From Cyprinodon diabolis (taxonomy: Eukaryota > Chordata > Actinopteri > Cyprinodontiformes > Cyprinodontidae): 64,000 nucleotides of DNA. The stretch spans positions 1 through 64,000 of the forward strand of contig JARPUW010000057.1 in NCBI GenBank assembly GCA_030533445.1, in the 5' to 3' direction. Positions 9,938-20,380 of the stretch are shown here, in pieces. The notes below the pieces were generated by a model. The model searched no databases. It worked only from the letters and a program-made list of their open reading frames with translations, and was not told where the DNA came from. Positions within the stretch are counted from its first letter, which is position 1, and the number at the start of each line of letters is the position of its first letter. Made by a program: the position numbers and the translations under genes.

Positions 9938-10833
9938 CTGTAAGGAGAGGAGAAAATAAAAAGGAAACAGGATGTGAGAAGGAATATTAAACATAACCGT
10001 TTTATTTTAATCACTGAATGTCAGCTGTGTAAGGCTTTTGAAAAAAAAAAAAGGTAGGAAAATTTATTTATTTGTAAATGCCTACTCTTAAGTTGGGGGA
10101 GTTTAGCCTGACTGCAAATGGTGGGCATATTTAAATGTGTTTCTTTGGTTGACTTCCACATGTCTGTTGTAGAGGTTTCAGTTTCAACAGTCTGCTTTGA
10201 TAGCAACAGATGAGTTCAAAGTCAGCTATATTCTATAGCCTAATGAGCCAATTGTGCTGAACTGAAACAAGTTAAACTATTCAAACTTTCTCTTGGTAAT
10301 GCTAGAACTGGAGGTACAGTAAAAAGGAATTTTCTCTATTTTTGTGCATCAGTAAGTATTGAGTTAAGAATGCTGAATAAAGAAGCAATATAACTTTACC
10401 CTGGCTAAATGGCAACAATAAGTCATTTCTTTCTAAGCAATGTACTTTACTCATGGGAGCAGACAGATACACTGAAGATACCTTTTAGAACTTTAGATCT
10501 GTTGCAAAAAGTCCTGTATGTTATTCTGATGCATAATATTTTATTTAGGTTCAATTAAGCCATTTGAAGATTGCTGGGAAAAGTGTCCTCTTGCACATCT
10601 AAAAGAATAGAGCCTAAAGGCTCCCTGCACTCCTAGAAATATTTCCTAATCTATGTATATATATATATATATATATCCATCATGAATATAACTCTGATTG
10701 TTTGCCATGTCTGACCAATTTAATATGGACAACATAAAATATGCAAAACAGGACAGGAACCCACAGTACATTCAGAAAAATAGGCTACAGACTTTTTTTT
10801 TTATTTAATATTTTATTTTGAAAGGATAGTTAC
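9938..10833 (-). other. Intron sequence between glypican exon and array
   Basis: The polypyrimidine tract and acceptor of the exon occupy 9938-9960 on the minus strand. Beyond it lies ordinary AT-rich sequence with a short TA microsatellite at 10655-10676. No exon, RNA or repeat was recognised. The stretch ends abruptly at ggatagttac, where the first satellite unit begins. Confidence 0.6.
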
Positions 10834-10839
10834 AACTAG

Positions 10840-10859
10840 AAAATTTCTAAAGAAATTTT
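10840..10859. repeat. Terminal palindrome of the unit (prototype copy)
   Basis: AAAATTTC-TAAA-GAAATTTT: a perfect 8-bp stem with a 4-base loop, present six bases after every unit start in the array. It is followed by GAGGGGGGCCACCTACTGCC. Where an H cassette precedes the unit, the cassette's terminal tggcccccc pairs with this ggggggcca, giving a larger cruciform-capable palindrome around the junction. Confidence 0.9.
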
Positions 10860-11106
10860 GAGGGGGGCCACCTACTGCCCGTCTGGGGAACAGGGCCAAT
10901 ACGGCCCTGGCAAGTGATGTCGGGGCTCCCCAGACCAACTGCTTACGCCTTTGAGGGCTGCTGAGGGAAGGAAAGAGGGCTAGGTCATGGGCAAAGAGAG
11001 CTGTGTGCCACTTGTGCTGAAATCTGGGAAATAGACGTGCACAGCGTATGATGCAAAAGGGTAATATGGGTTGTCCATATTGAACCGCAGTGGGTAAAGC
11101 TCAGTT

Positions 11107-11318
11107 GGTGGGCTCCGCCCGCCTGCTAGGAGCCCTTGCAGCGATGAAAAAAATCACCAATGGCGGGCTCTGCCCGCCTGCTAAGAGCCATTGCAGTGAT
11201 GAAATCACCAATGGCGGGCTCCGCCCGCCTTCTAAGAGCCATTGCAGTGATGAAATCACCAATGGCGGGCTCCGCCCGCCTTCTAAGAGCCATTGCAGTG
11301 ATGAAATTACAAATGGCA
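11107..11318 (+). repeat. GC-hairpin subrepeat block (prototype, four copies)
   Basis: Four 17-bp palindromes at 11107-11123, 11162-11178, 11213-11229 and 11264-11280. The last three are spaced 51 bp apart. Each has the form GGCGGGC-NNN-GCCCGCC (the first has GGTGGGC). Between them lie ctaagagccattgcagtgat and gaaatcacca segments. GTGAT-gaa-ATCAC makes a second small hairpin. ATCACCAATGGC and GCCATTGCAGTGAT can also pair across the GC hairpin. Copy number by unit, 1 to 17: 4, 5, 5, 5, 5, 5, 5, 7, 3, 5, 3, 5, 5, 5, 5, 2, 5. Confidence 0.9.
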
Positions 11319-11357
11319 ATGAGCAATATGCCAGAATGTATGAGTGTGTATAAGGAA

Positions 11358-12115
11358 GAGGCTTTTATTCTGTAGAGTCCCTGGAGTCTTATTTTGAAAG
11401 TCTATCATGGAAGTGCATCTAAAGATGGGTCATGCCCAGCAGTTATATAGAATCAATTTCCAAATGTTAAATCACTGGTTTTCCATGTTATTAGGTGAAT
11501 AGTTGCTGTATTACAGAGTAAATGGGAGACTTTTATTGTGAAATTTGCTCTGGGTGTGTTTTGAAAAGGTCACTAGAGTCTAATAAAAACAACCTGGAAG
11601 AGTTTGGGTCATAATGTTGAGCCATTTGCATCAATTAATGCATTAGTATAATCTAGAGGCTTTTATTTTGTAGGGTCGCTGGAGTCTTATTTTGAAAGTC
11701 CAACAGAGTTGTGTTTATAGAAAATGTTCAGACCCGTCAATGATAGTTGATTACTTTCCAATCGTTAAATCACTCTTTTTCCATGTTATTAGGGCAGTAG
11801 ATGAAGCGGAAATGGGAGGCTTTTATTTTGAAATTTGCTATAGGGTGTGTTTTAAACAGTCTCCTAGAGTCTATTCTCTAAAACGGGGTTGAGTTTGGGT
11901 CATAATATTGAGCCATATAGGGCAATAAATATATGTAAAAAATATAGAGGCTTTTATTTTGTAGGGTCCCTGGAGTCTTATTTTGAAAGTCTATCAGTGC
12001 TGAGTGGCAAGGGAAGTGTCATGGACAGCAGTCATATAGTATCCATTTCCCAATGTTAAATCAGTCCTTTCACCCTCCATTAGATTAATATGTGCTGTTT
12101 AAAACAGCAGAGGTA
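11358..12115 (+). repeat. A subrepeats (prototype, two and a half copies)
   Basis: Three direct copies begin at 11358, 11656 and 11947 with gaggcttttatt, then gtag.gtc.ctggagtctt and attttgaaagtc. Copies 1 and 2 (298 and 291 bp) are homologous throughout: both contain tccatgttattagg, a ggag(a/g)cttttatt box, and gagtttgggtcataat. Copy 3 stops after about 160 bp and passes into unique sequence. The arrangement is the same in all units, so the internal triplication predates array amplification. Confidence 0.85.
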
Positions 12116-12235
12116 AAATCTGTTTGAAGCTTGGTAACCTTGACAACGCTTAACGAGCCTCTCACTGACACAGACAACAACTGCACTCACTATTGGTTTC
12201 TTCTTCCCAGGCTTTTTTGTATGGGAAGAACGGCA

Positions 12236-13726
12236 CCGAACAAACGACTACTGATCAAAAACCGTATGAGTTATTCAAAAAACATTTTCACCATGAGCAT
12301 CAGCAATCCTTCGACTCCAACTATACCAACTTTGGTGTATGTGTGTCATTCAGAACAATATTTATGACGACTTGAAAACACATAGTCTGATTCGTTTTTC
12401 TCCCATCTTCAGCTCAAAAAGAATGGAGAAAGGCTGAAACTCATCGACTTTAGGTTGGTCTGGAGGGTTTTTAAGGAAAAGTATTAATCCTACCGTAATT
12501 CCGAAGACATTGTGTGAGTCCAGAGGTTTCAGTCTACAAACTGACCAAAAATGGTGACTGTAGCTCCAAATATGTGGCCGTGAGGGCGAGAATAAGATGT
12601 TTGATCTTAAAAAAATGGCCGCCTCACACTAAGATTTCAGCAGCTGCACTCTAGCAGGCTGCTGCAGAAGCTAACTGTCAGCTAGCTTCCAGGTGCTTAC
12701 CCTCCGAACAAACGACTGCTGAGCAAAAACCGTAAAAGATATCTGAAAAATTCTTTCAGTGAAAGCAACATCTATCCTTTGTCTCAGACTGGGGTAACCT
12801 TCATGTCTGTAGGTCTTTCACAACCCAAAACGAAGCACAAACAAAATGGTTGGCCCACCTGCTCCTCCCTTTGTTTGAACTGCAGGACCTCACTCTCACT
12901 CACCTTTTAGCTGCTAAAGCACCCCTCCGAACAAACGACTGCTGAGTAAAAACCGTAAAAGGTATCTGAAAAATTCTTTTTATCTAAGCGACAGCTATAT
13001 CTTGTCTTCAATTGGAGTAACTTTCATGGCTGTAGGTCATCTACAAACTGAATGGGAAGAGAAAGAAAAAGAAAAAACGTTTCATCACACCTAAGCTTCT
13101 AATTGAGCTAGCTGCAGCAGGTCACTGTCACTCAGCTTTCAGGTGCTTAAAATGTCCTCCGAACAAACGACTGCTGAGCAAAAACCGTATGAGTTATTCA
13201 AAAAATTTTTTCACCGTGAGCGTCAGTCATCCTTCGACTCCAACTATGCCAACTTTGGTGTATGTGTGTCATTCAGAAAAATATTTATGACGAGTTTAAA
13301 ACACATAGTCTGATTCGTTTTTCTCCCCTCTTCTGCTCCAAAACCAATGAAAAACGGCTCTGATTTTCATCGACTTTAGGTCGGTCTGGAGGGTTTTTAA
13401 GGAAAAGTATTAATCCTACCGTAATTCCGAAGATATTGTGTGGGTCCAGAGATTTCAGTCTACAAACTGACCAAAAATGGTGACTCTAGCTATAAATATG
13501 TGGCCGTGAGGGCGAGTTTAAAATGTTTTTTTGTGTTTAAAAAACGCCTGCCTCACACTCTAGCTTTTCAGTTGCTCCACTCTAGCAGGCTGGATTTTGC
13601 TAAAACTTTGTGGCGCTTGAGGTCTGATTATACAAAAACCGTAGCAGTTATCAACATACCGTCTTCAGTTTTAAATAGACGAAGGATTTATCTACAAACT
13701 GAGCTTCAAACTGTTTTTCTAGGTGA
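12236..13726 (+). repeat. B subrepeats (prototype, four boxes)
   Basis: The word CCGAACAAACGACT(G/A)CTGA recurs at 12236, 12704, 12927 and 13159, followed by caaaaaccgta in each. B1 and B4 are longer homologous segments. Both continue through cttcgactccaactat, tttaggt.ggtctggaggg, aatcctaccgtaattccgaa and tcagtctacaaactgacc. B2 and B3 are shorter, about 225 bp, and have diverged after the box. The block is non-coding: frames differ between B copies, and unit 10 gains a stop (taa) at about 42340 in the B4 frame. Confidence 0.85.
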
Positions 13727-13739
13727 ATGTATGCCGACA

Positions 13740-13972
13740 CAGTGAAGTGCTGTTTTTTATGCTTTTTTTTTCCTCTCCCCATTCATTTCCTATGGGATTT
13801 TTTTGCGACGTTTTCGCTAATAATTCGCAAACCTTCGGACTAATGAGAAAGTTTTATACAAGCACACATCACCCCATTGGTCCCGACGCGTGTGCCAACT
13901 TTGGGCCCGATCCGCCAAACCGTGCGGGACTAGTTACGCGCCGAAGTTTTGGGTATACGGGAGAATTATAAT
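13740..13972 (+). repeat. Right-end domain of the unit (prototype)
   Basis: A T-rich tract (gctttttttttcctctcccc) leads into tcgctaataattcgcaaacc and a CpG-rich stretch (tggtcccgacgcgtgtgcca, gggcccgatccgccaaaccg, ttacgcgccgaag). It ends in gtatacgggagaattataat. The AAT run at the end is the site where H cassettes occur in other units. The CpG-rich stretch varies between units only by single substitutions such as ttacgcg versus ttacgtg. Confidence 0.85.
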
Positions 13973-16900
13973 AACTAGAAAATTTCTAAAGAAATTTTGA
14001 GGGGGGCCACCTACTGCCCGTCTGGGGAACCGGGCCAATACGGCCCTGGCAAGTGACGTCGGGGCTCCCCAGACCAACTGCTTACGCCTTTGAGGGCTGC
14101 TGAGGGAAGGAAAGAGGGCAAGTTCATGGGCAAAGAGACCTGTGTGCCACTTGTGCTGAAATCTGGGAAATAGACGTGCACAGCGTATGATGCACAAGGG
14201 TAATATGGGTTGTCCATATTGAAACACAGTGGGTAAAGCCCAGTTGGCGGGCTTCGCCCGCCTGCTAGGAGCCATCTCAGTGAAGAAAAAAATCACCAAT
14301 GGCGGGCTCTGCCCGCCTTCTAAGAGCCATTGCAGTGATGAAATCACCAATGGCGGGCTCCGCCCGCCTGCTAAGAGCCATTGCAGTGATGTAATCACCT
14401 TTGGCGGGCTCCGCCCGCCTGTTACCATTGGCGGGCTCCGCCCGCCTTCTAAGAGCCATTGCAGTGATGAAATCACCAATGGCAATGAGCAATATGCCAG
14501 AATGTATGAGTGTGTATAAGGAAGAGGCTTTTATTCTGTAGAGTCCTTGTAGTCTTATTTTGAAAGTCTATCATGAATGTGCATCAAAAGATGGGTCACG
14601 CCCAGCAGTGATATAGAATCCATTTCCAAATGTTAAATCACTGGTTTTCCATGTTATTAGGTGAATAGTTGCTGTATTACAGAGTAAATGGTAGACTTTT
14701 ATTGTGAAATTTGCTCTGGGGTGTGTTTTGAAAAGGTCACTAGAGTCTAATAAAAACAACCTGGAAGAGTTTGGGTCATAATGTTGAGCCATTTGCATCA
14801 ATTAATGCATTACTATAATCTAGAGGCTTTTATTTTGTAGGGTCCCTGGAGTCTTATTTTGAAAGTCCAACAGAGTTGTGTTTATAGAAAATGTTCAGAC
14901 CCGTCAATGATAGTTGATTACTTTCCAATCGTTAAATCACTCTTTTTCCATGTTATTAGGGCAGTAGATGAAGCGGAAATGGGAGGCTTTTATTTTGAAA
15001 TTTGCTATAGGGTGTGTTTTAAACAGTCTCCTAGAGTCTATTCTCTAAAACGGGGTTGAGTTTGGGTCATAATGTTGAGCCATATAGGGCAATAAATATA
15101 TGTAAAAAATATAGAGGCTTTTATTTTGTAGGGTCCCTGGAGTCTTATTTTGAAAGTCTATCAGTGCTGAGTGGCAAGGGAAGTGTCATGTACAGCAGTC
15201 ATATAGTATCCATTTCCCAATGTTAAATCAGCCCTTTCACCCTCCATTAGATTAATATGTGCTGTTTAAAACAGCAGAGGTAAAATCTGTTTGAAGCTTG
15301 GTAACCTTGACAACGCTTAACGAGCCTCTCACTGACACAGACAACAGCTGCACTCACTATTGGTTTCTTCTTCCCAGGCTTTTTTGTATGGGAAGAACGG
15401 CACCGAACAAACGACTACTGATCAAAAACCGTATGAGTTATTCAAAAAACATTTTCACCATGAGCATCAGCAATCCTTCGACTCCAACTATACCAACTTT
15501 GGTGTATGTGTGTCATTCAGAAAAATATTTATGACGAGTGAAAACACATAGTCTGATTCGTTTCTCTCCCATCTTCAGCTCAAAAAGAATAGAGAAAGGC
15601 TGAAACTCTCATCGACTTTAGGTTGGTCTGGAGGGTTTTTAAGGAAAAGTATTAATCCTACCGTAATTCCGAAGACATTGTGTGAGTCCAGAGGTTTCAG
15701 TCTACAAACTGACCAAAAATGGTGACTGTAGCTCCAAATATGTGGCCGTGAGGGCGAGAATAAGATGTTTGATCTGAAAAAAATGGCCGCCTCACACTAA
15801 GATTTCAGCAGCTGCACTCTAGCAGGCTGCTGCAGAAGCTAACTGTCAGCTAGCTTCCAGGTGCTTACCCTCCGAACAAACGACTGCTGAGCAAAAACCG
15901 TAAAAGATATCTGAAAAATTCTTTCAGTGAAAGCAACATCTATCCTTTGTCTCAGACTGGGGTAACCTTCATGTCTGTAGGTCTTTCACAACCCAAAACG
16001 AAGCACAAACAAAATGGTTGGCCCACCTGCTCCTCCCTTTCTTTTAACTGCAGGACCTCACTCTCACTCACCTTTTAGCTGCTAAAGCACCCCTCCGAAC
16101 AAACGACTGCTGAGTAAAAACCGTAAAAGGTATCTGAAAAATTCTTTTTATCTAAGCGACAGCTATATCTTGTCTTCAATTGGAGTAACTTTCATGGCTG
16201 TAGATCATCTACAAACTGAATGGGAAGAGAAAGAAAAAGAAAAAACGTTTCATCACACCTAAGCTTCTAATTGAGCTAGCTGCAGCAGGTCAATGTCACT
16301 CAGCTTTCAGGTGCTTAAAATGTCCTCCGAACAAACGACTGCTGAGCAAAAACCGTATGAGTTATTCAAAAAATTTTTTCACCGTGAGCGTCAGTCATCC
16401 TTCGACTCCAACTATGCCAACTTTGGTGTATGTGTGTCATTCAGAAAAATATTTATGACGAGTTTAAAACACATAGTCTGATTCGTTTTTCTCCCCTCTT
16501 CTGCTCCAAAACCAATGAAAAACGGCTCTGATTTTCATCGACTTTAGGTCGGTCTGGAGGGTTTTTAAGGAAAAGTATTAATCCTACCGTAATTCCGAAG
16601 ATATTGTGTGGGTCCAGAGATTTCAGTCTACAAACTGACCAAAAATGGTGACTCTAGCTATAAATATGTGGCCGTGAGGGCGAGTTTAAAATGTTTTTTT
16701 GTGTTTAAAAAACGCCTGCCTCACACTCTAGCTTTTCAGTTGCTCCACTCTAGCAGGCTGGATTTTGCTAAAACTTTGTGGCGCTTGAGGTCTGATTATA
16801 CAAAAACCGTAGCAGTTATCAACATACCGTCTTCAGTTTTAAATAGACGAAGGATTTATCTACAAACTGAGCTTCAAACTGTTTTTCTAGGTGAATGTAT

Positions 16901-17212
16901 GCCGACACAGTGAAGTGCTGTTTTTTATGCTTTTTTTTTCCTCTCCCCATTCATTTCCTATGGGATTTTTTTGCGACGTTTTCGCTAATAATTCGCAAAC
17001 CTTCGGACTAATGAGAAAGTTTTATACAAGCACACATCACCCCATTGGTCCCGACGCGTGTGCCAACTTTGGGCCCGATCCGCCAAACCGTGCGGGACTA
17101 GTTACGCGCCGAAGTTTTGGGTATACGGGAGAATTATAATAATAATAATAATACGCGGAATAAATATGTGCAATAGTAGTAGGTGGGCCATGCCTTCGGC
17201 ATGTGGCCCCCC
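13973..17212 (+). repeat. Satellite unit 2
   Basis: 3,240 bp, five GC hairpins, one H cassette at the right end. It carries gcattactataatc near 14810, a variant shared with units 5 and 14. Confidence 0.9.
17137..17212 (+). repeat. H cassette, one copy, junction 2/3
   Basis: (AAT)n followed by the 60-bp H core, from acgcggaataaatatgtgca to catgtggcccccc. The core contains CATGCC-TTC-GGCATG, a perfect hairpin, inside an outer ggcc/ggcc pairing. It sits between the agaattat end of unit 2 and the AACTAG start of unit 3. Confidence 0.9.
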
Positions 17213-20200
17213 AACTAGAAAATTTCTAAAGAAATTTTGAGGGGGGCCACCTACTGCCCGTCTGGGGAACCGGGCCAATACGGCCCTGGCAAGTGACGTC
17301 GGGGCTCCCCAGACCAACTGCTTACGCCTTTGAGGGCTGCTGAGGGAAGGAAAGAGGGCAAGTTCATGGGCAAAGAGAGCTGTGTGCCACTTGTGCTGAA
17401 ATCTGGGAAATAGACGTGCACAGCGTATGATGCACAAGGGTAATATGGGTTGTCCATATTGAAACACAGTGGGTAAAGCCCAGTTGGCGGGCTTCGCCCG
17501 CCTGCTAGGAGCCATCTCAGTGAAGAAAAAAATCACCAATGGCGGGCTCTGCCCGCCTTCTAAGAGCCATTGCAGTGATGAAATCACCAATGGCGGGCTC
17601 CGCCCGCCTGCTAAGAGCCATTGCAGTGATGTAATCACCTTTGGCGGGCTCCGCCCGCCTGTTACCATTGGCGGGCTCCGCCCGCCTTCTAAGAGCCATT
17701 GCAGTGATGAAATCACCAATGGCAATGAGCAATATGCCAGAATGTATGAGTGTGTATAAGGAAGAGGCTTTTATTCTGTAGAGTCCTTGTAGTCTTATTT
17801 TGAAAGTCTATCATGAATGTGCATCAAAAGATGGGTCACGCCCAGCAGTGATATAGAATCCATTTCCAAATGTTAAATCACTGGTTTTCCATGTTATTAG
17901 GTGAATAGTTGCTGTATTACAGAGTAAATGGGAGACTTTTATTGTGAAATTTGCTCTGGGTGTGTTTTGAAAAGGTCACTAGAGTCTAATAAAAACAACC
18001 TGGAAGAGTTTGGGTCATAATGTTGAGCCATTTGCATCAATTAATGCATTAGTATAATCTAGAGGCTTTTATTTTGTAGGGTCCCTGGAGTCTTATTTTG
18101 AAAGTCCAACAGAGTTGTGTTTATAGAAAATGTTCAGACCCGTCAATGATAGTTGATTACTTTCCAATCGTTAAATCACTCTTTTTCCATGTTATTAGGG
18201 CAGTAGATGAAGCGGAAATGGGAGGCTTTTATTTTGAAATTTGCTACAGGGTGTGTTTTAAACAGTCTCCTAGAGTCTATTCTCTAAAACGGGGTTGAGT
18301 TTGGGTCATAATGTTGAGCCATATAGGGCAATAAATATATGTAAAAAATATAGAGGCTTTTATTTTGTAGGGTCCCTGGAGTCTTATTTTGAAAGTCTAT
18401 CAGTGCTGAGTGGCAAGGGAAGTGTCATGGACAGCAGTCATATAGTATCCATTTCCCAATGTTAAATCAGTCCTTTCACCCTCCATTAGATTAATATGTG
18501 CTGTTTAAAACAGCAGAGGTAAAATCTGTTTGAAGCTTGGTAACCTTGACAACGCTTAAGGAGCCTCTCACTGACACAGACAACAGCTGCACTCACTATT
18601 GGTTTCTTCTTCCCAGGCTTTTTTGTATGGGAAGAACGGCACCGAACAAACGACTACTGATCAAAAACCGTATGAGTTATTCAAAAAACATTTTCACCAT
18701 GAGCATCAGCAATCCTTCGACTCCAACTATACCAACTTTGGTGTATGTGTGTCATTCAGAAAAATATTTATGACGAGTTGAAAACACATAGTCTGATTCG
18801 TTTCTCTCCCATCTTCAGCTCAAAAAGAATAGAGAAAGGCTGAAACTCTCATCGACTTTAGGTTGGTCTGGAGGGTTTTTAAGGAAAAGTATTAATCCTA
18901 CCGTAATTCCGAAGACATTGTGTGAGTCCAGAGGTTTCGGTCTACAAACTGACCAAAAATGGTGACTGTAGGTCCAAATATGTGGCCGTGAGGGCGAGAA
19001 TAAGATGTTTGATCTTAAAAAAATGGCCGCCTCACACTAAGATTTCAGCAGCTGCACTCTAGCAGGCTGCTGCAGAAGCTAACTGTCAGCTAGCTTCCAG
19101 GTGCTTACCCTCCGAACAAACGACTGCTGAGCAAAAACCGTAAAAGGTATCTGAAAAATTCTTTCAGTGAAAGCAACATCTATCCTTTGTCTCAGACTGG
19201 GGTAACCTTCATGTCTGTAGGTCTTTCACAACCCAAAACGAAGCACAAACAAAATGGTTGGCCCACCTGCTCCTCCCTTTGTTTGAACTGCAGGACCTCA
19301 CTCTCACTCACCTTTTAGCTGCTAAAGCACCCCTCCGAACAAACGACTGCTGAGTAAAAACCGTAAAAGGTATCTGAAAAATTCTTTTTATCTAAGCGAC
19401 AGCTATATCTTGTCTTCAATTGGAGTAACTTTCATGGCTGTAGGTCATCTACAAACTGAATGGGAAGAGAAAGAAAAAGAAAAAACGTTTCATCACACCT
19501 AAGCTTCTAATTGAGCTAGCTGCAGCAGGTCACTGTCACTCAGCTTTCAGGTGCTTAAAATGTCCTCCGAACAAACGACTGCTGAGCAAAAACCGTATGA
19601 GTTATTCAAAAAAAATTTTCACCGTGAGCGTCAGTCATCCTTCGACTCCAACTATGCCAACTTTGGTGTATGTGTGTCATTCAGAAAAATATTTATGACG
19701 AGTTTAAAACACATAGTCTGATTCGTTTTTCTCCCCTCTTCTGCTCCAAAACCAATGAAAAACTGCTCTGATTTTCATCGACTTTAGGTCGGTCTGGAGG
19801 GTTTTTAAGGAAAAGTATTAATCCTACCGTAATTCCGAAGATATTGTGTGGGTCCAGAGATTTCAGTCTACAAACTGACCAAAAATGGTGACTCTAGCTA
19901 TAAATATGTGGCCGTGAGGGCGAGTTTAAAATGTTTTTTTGTGTTTAAAAAACGCCTGCCTCACACTCTAGCTTTTCAGTTGCTCCACTCTAGCAGGCTG
20001 GATTTTGCTAAAAATTTGTGGCGCTTGAGGTCTGATTATACAAAAACCGTAGCAGTTATCAACATACCGTCTTCAGTTTTAAATAGACGAAGGATTTATC
20101 TACAAACTGAGCTTCAAACTGTTTTTCTAGGTGAATGTATGCCGACACAGTGAAGTGCTGTTTTTTATGCTTTTTTTTTCCTCTCCCCATTCATTTCCTA

Positions 20201-20380
20201 TGGGATTTTTTTGCGACGTTTTCGCTAATAATTCGCAAACCTTCGGACTAATGAGAAAGTTTTATACAAGCACACATCACCCCATTGGTCCCGACGCGTG
20301 TGCCAACTTTGGGCCCGATCCGCCAAACCGTGCGGGACTAGTTACGCGCCGAAGTTTTGGGTATACGGGAGAATTATAAT
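17213..20380 (+). repeat. Satellite unit 3
   Basis: 3,168 bp, five GC hairpins, no H cassette at its right end. It carries gcttaaggagcc near 18556, shared with unit 15, and a private change giving aaaatttgtgg near 20010. Confidence 0.9.

Larger units (their letters stand above)
10834..13972 (+). repeat. Satellite unit 1 (array edge)
   Basis: 3,139 bp. The unit starts exactly at the array edge, with no partial unit before it. It has four GC hairpins and no H cassette at its right end. Its first third shares private variants with unit 11 (gatgcaaaagg near 11050, gtcgctgg near 11674, aatattgagcc near 11909), although ten units apart. Confidence 0.9.

Noticed and set aside
9784..10014. A 76-codon minus-strand frame upstream of the glypican exon
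   Set aside because: It is out of frame with the glypican coding sequence and runs across the splice acceptor. It is a shadow frame.
11084..11125. A tRNA-like A box (aaagctcagttggtggg) before the GC hairpins, suggesting a SINE head
   Set aside because: No B box of the GGTTCGANNCC type follows within the expected distance, and no cloverleaf can be drawn.
11107..11318. Regular palindromic repeats resembling a CRISPR array
   Set aside because: The spacers are themselves repeats, the context is a vertebrate genome, and there are no cas genes.
11297..11325. A gtgatgaaat core reminiscent of a hammerhead ribozyme
   Set aside because: The required CUGAUGA and GAAA core with a cleavage triplet and three stems is not present. 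The word is part of the small GTGAT/ATCAC hairpin.
11692..11892. A 66-codon frame conserved in most units (KVQQSCVYRKCSD start)
   Set aside because: It starts at TTG within an A subrepeat. The homologous A1 copy does not keep the frame, and units 4, 7 and 8 have lost it.
13440..13745. A 101-codon frame repeated in almost every unit
   Set aside because: It begins with GTG, not ATG, and has no recognisable domain. Its conservation equals that of the surrounding non-coding unit. One unit has a TAG-shortened version (26255-26497) and another has lost its start by a one-base insertion near 61910.
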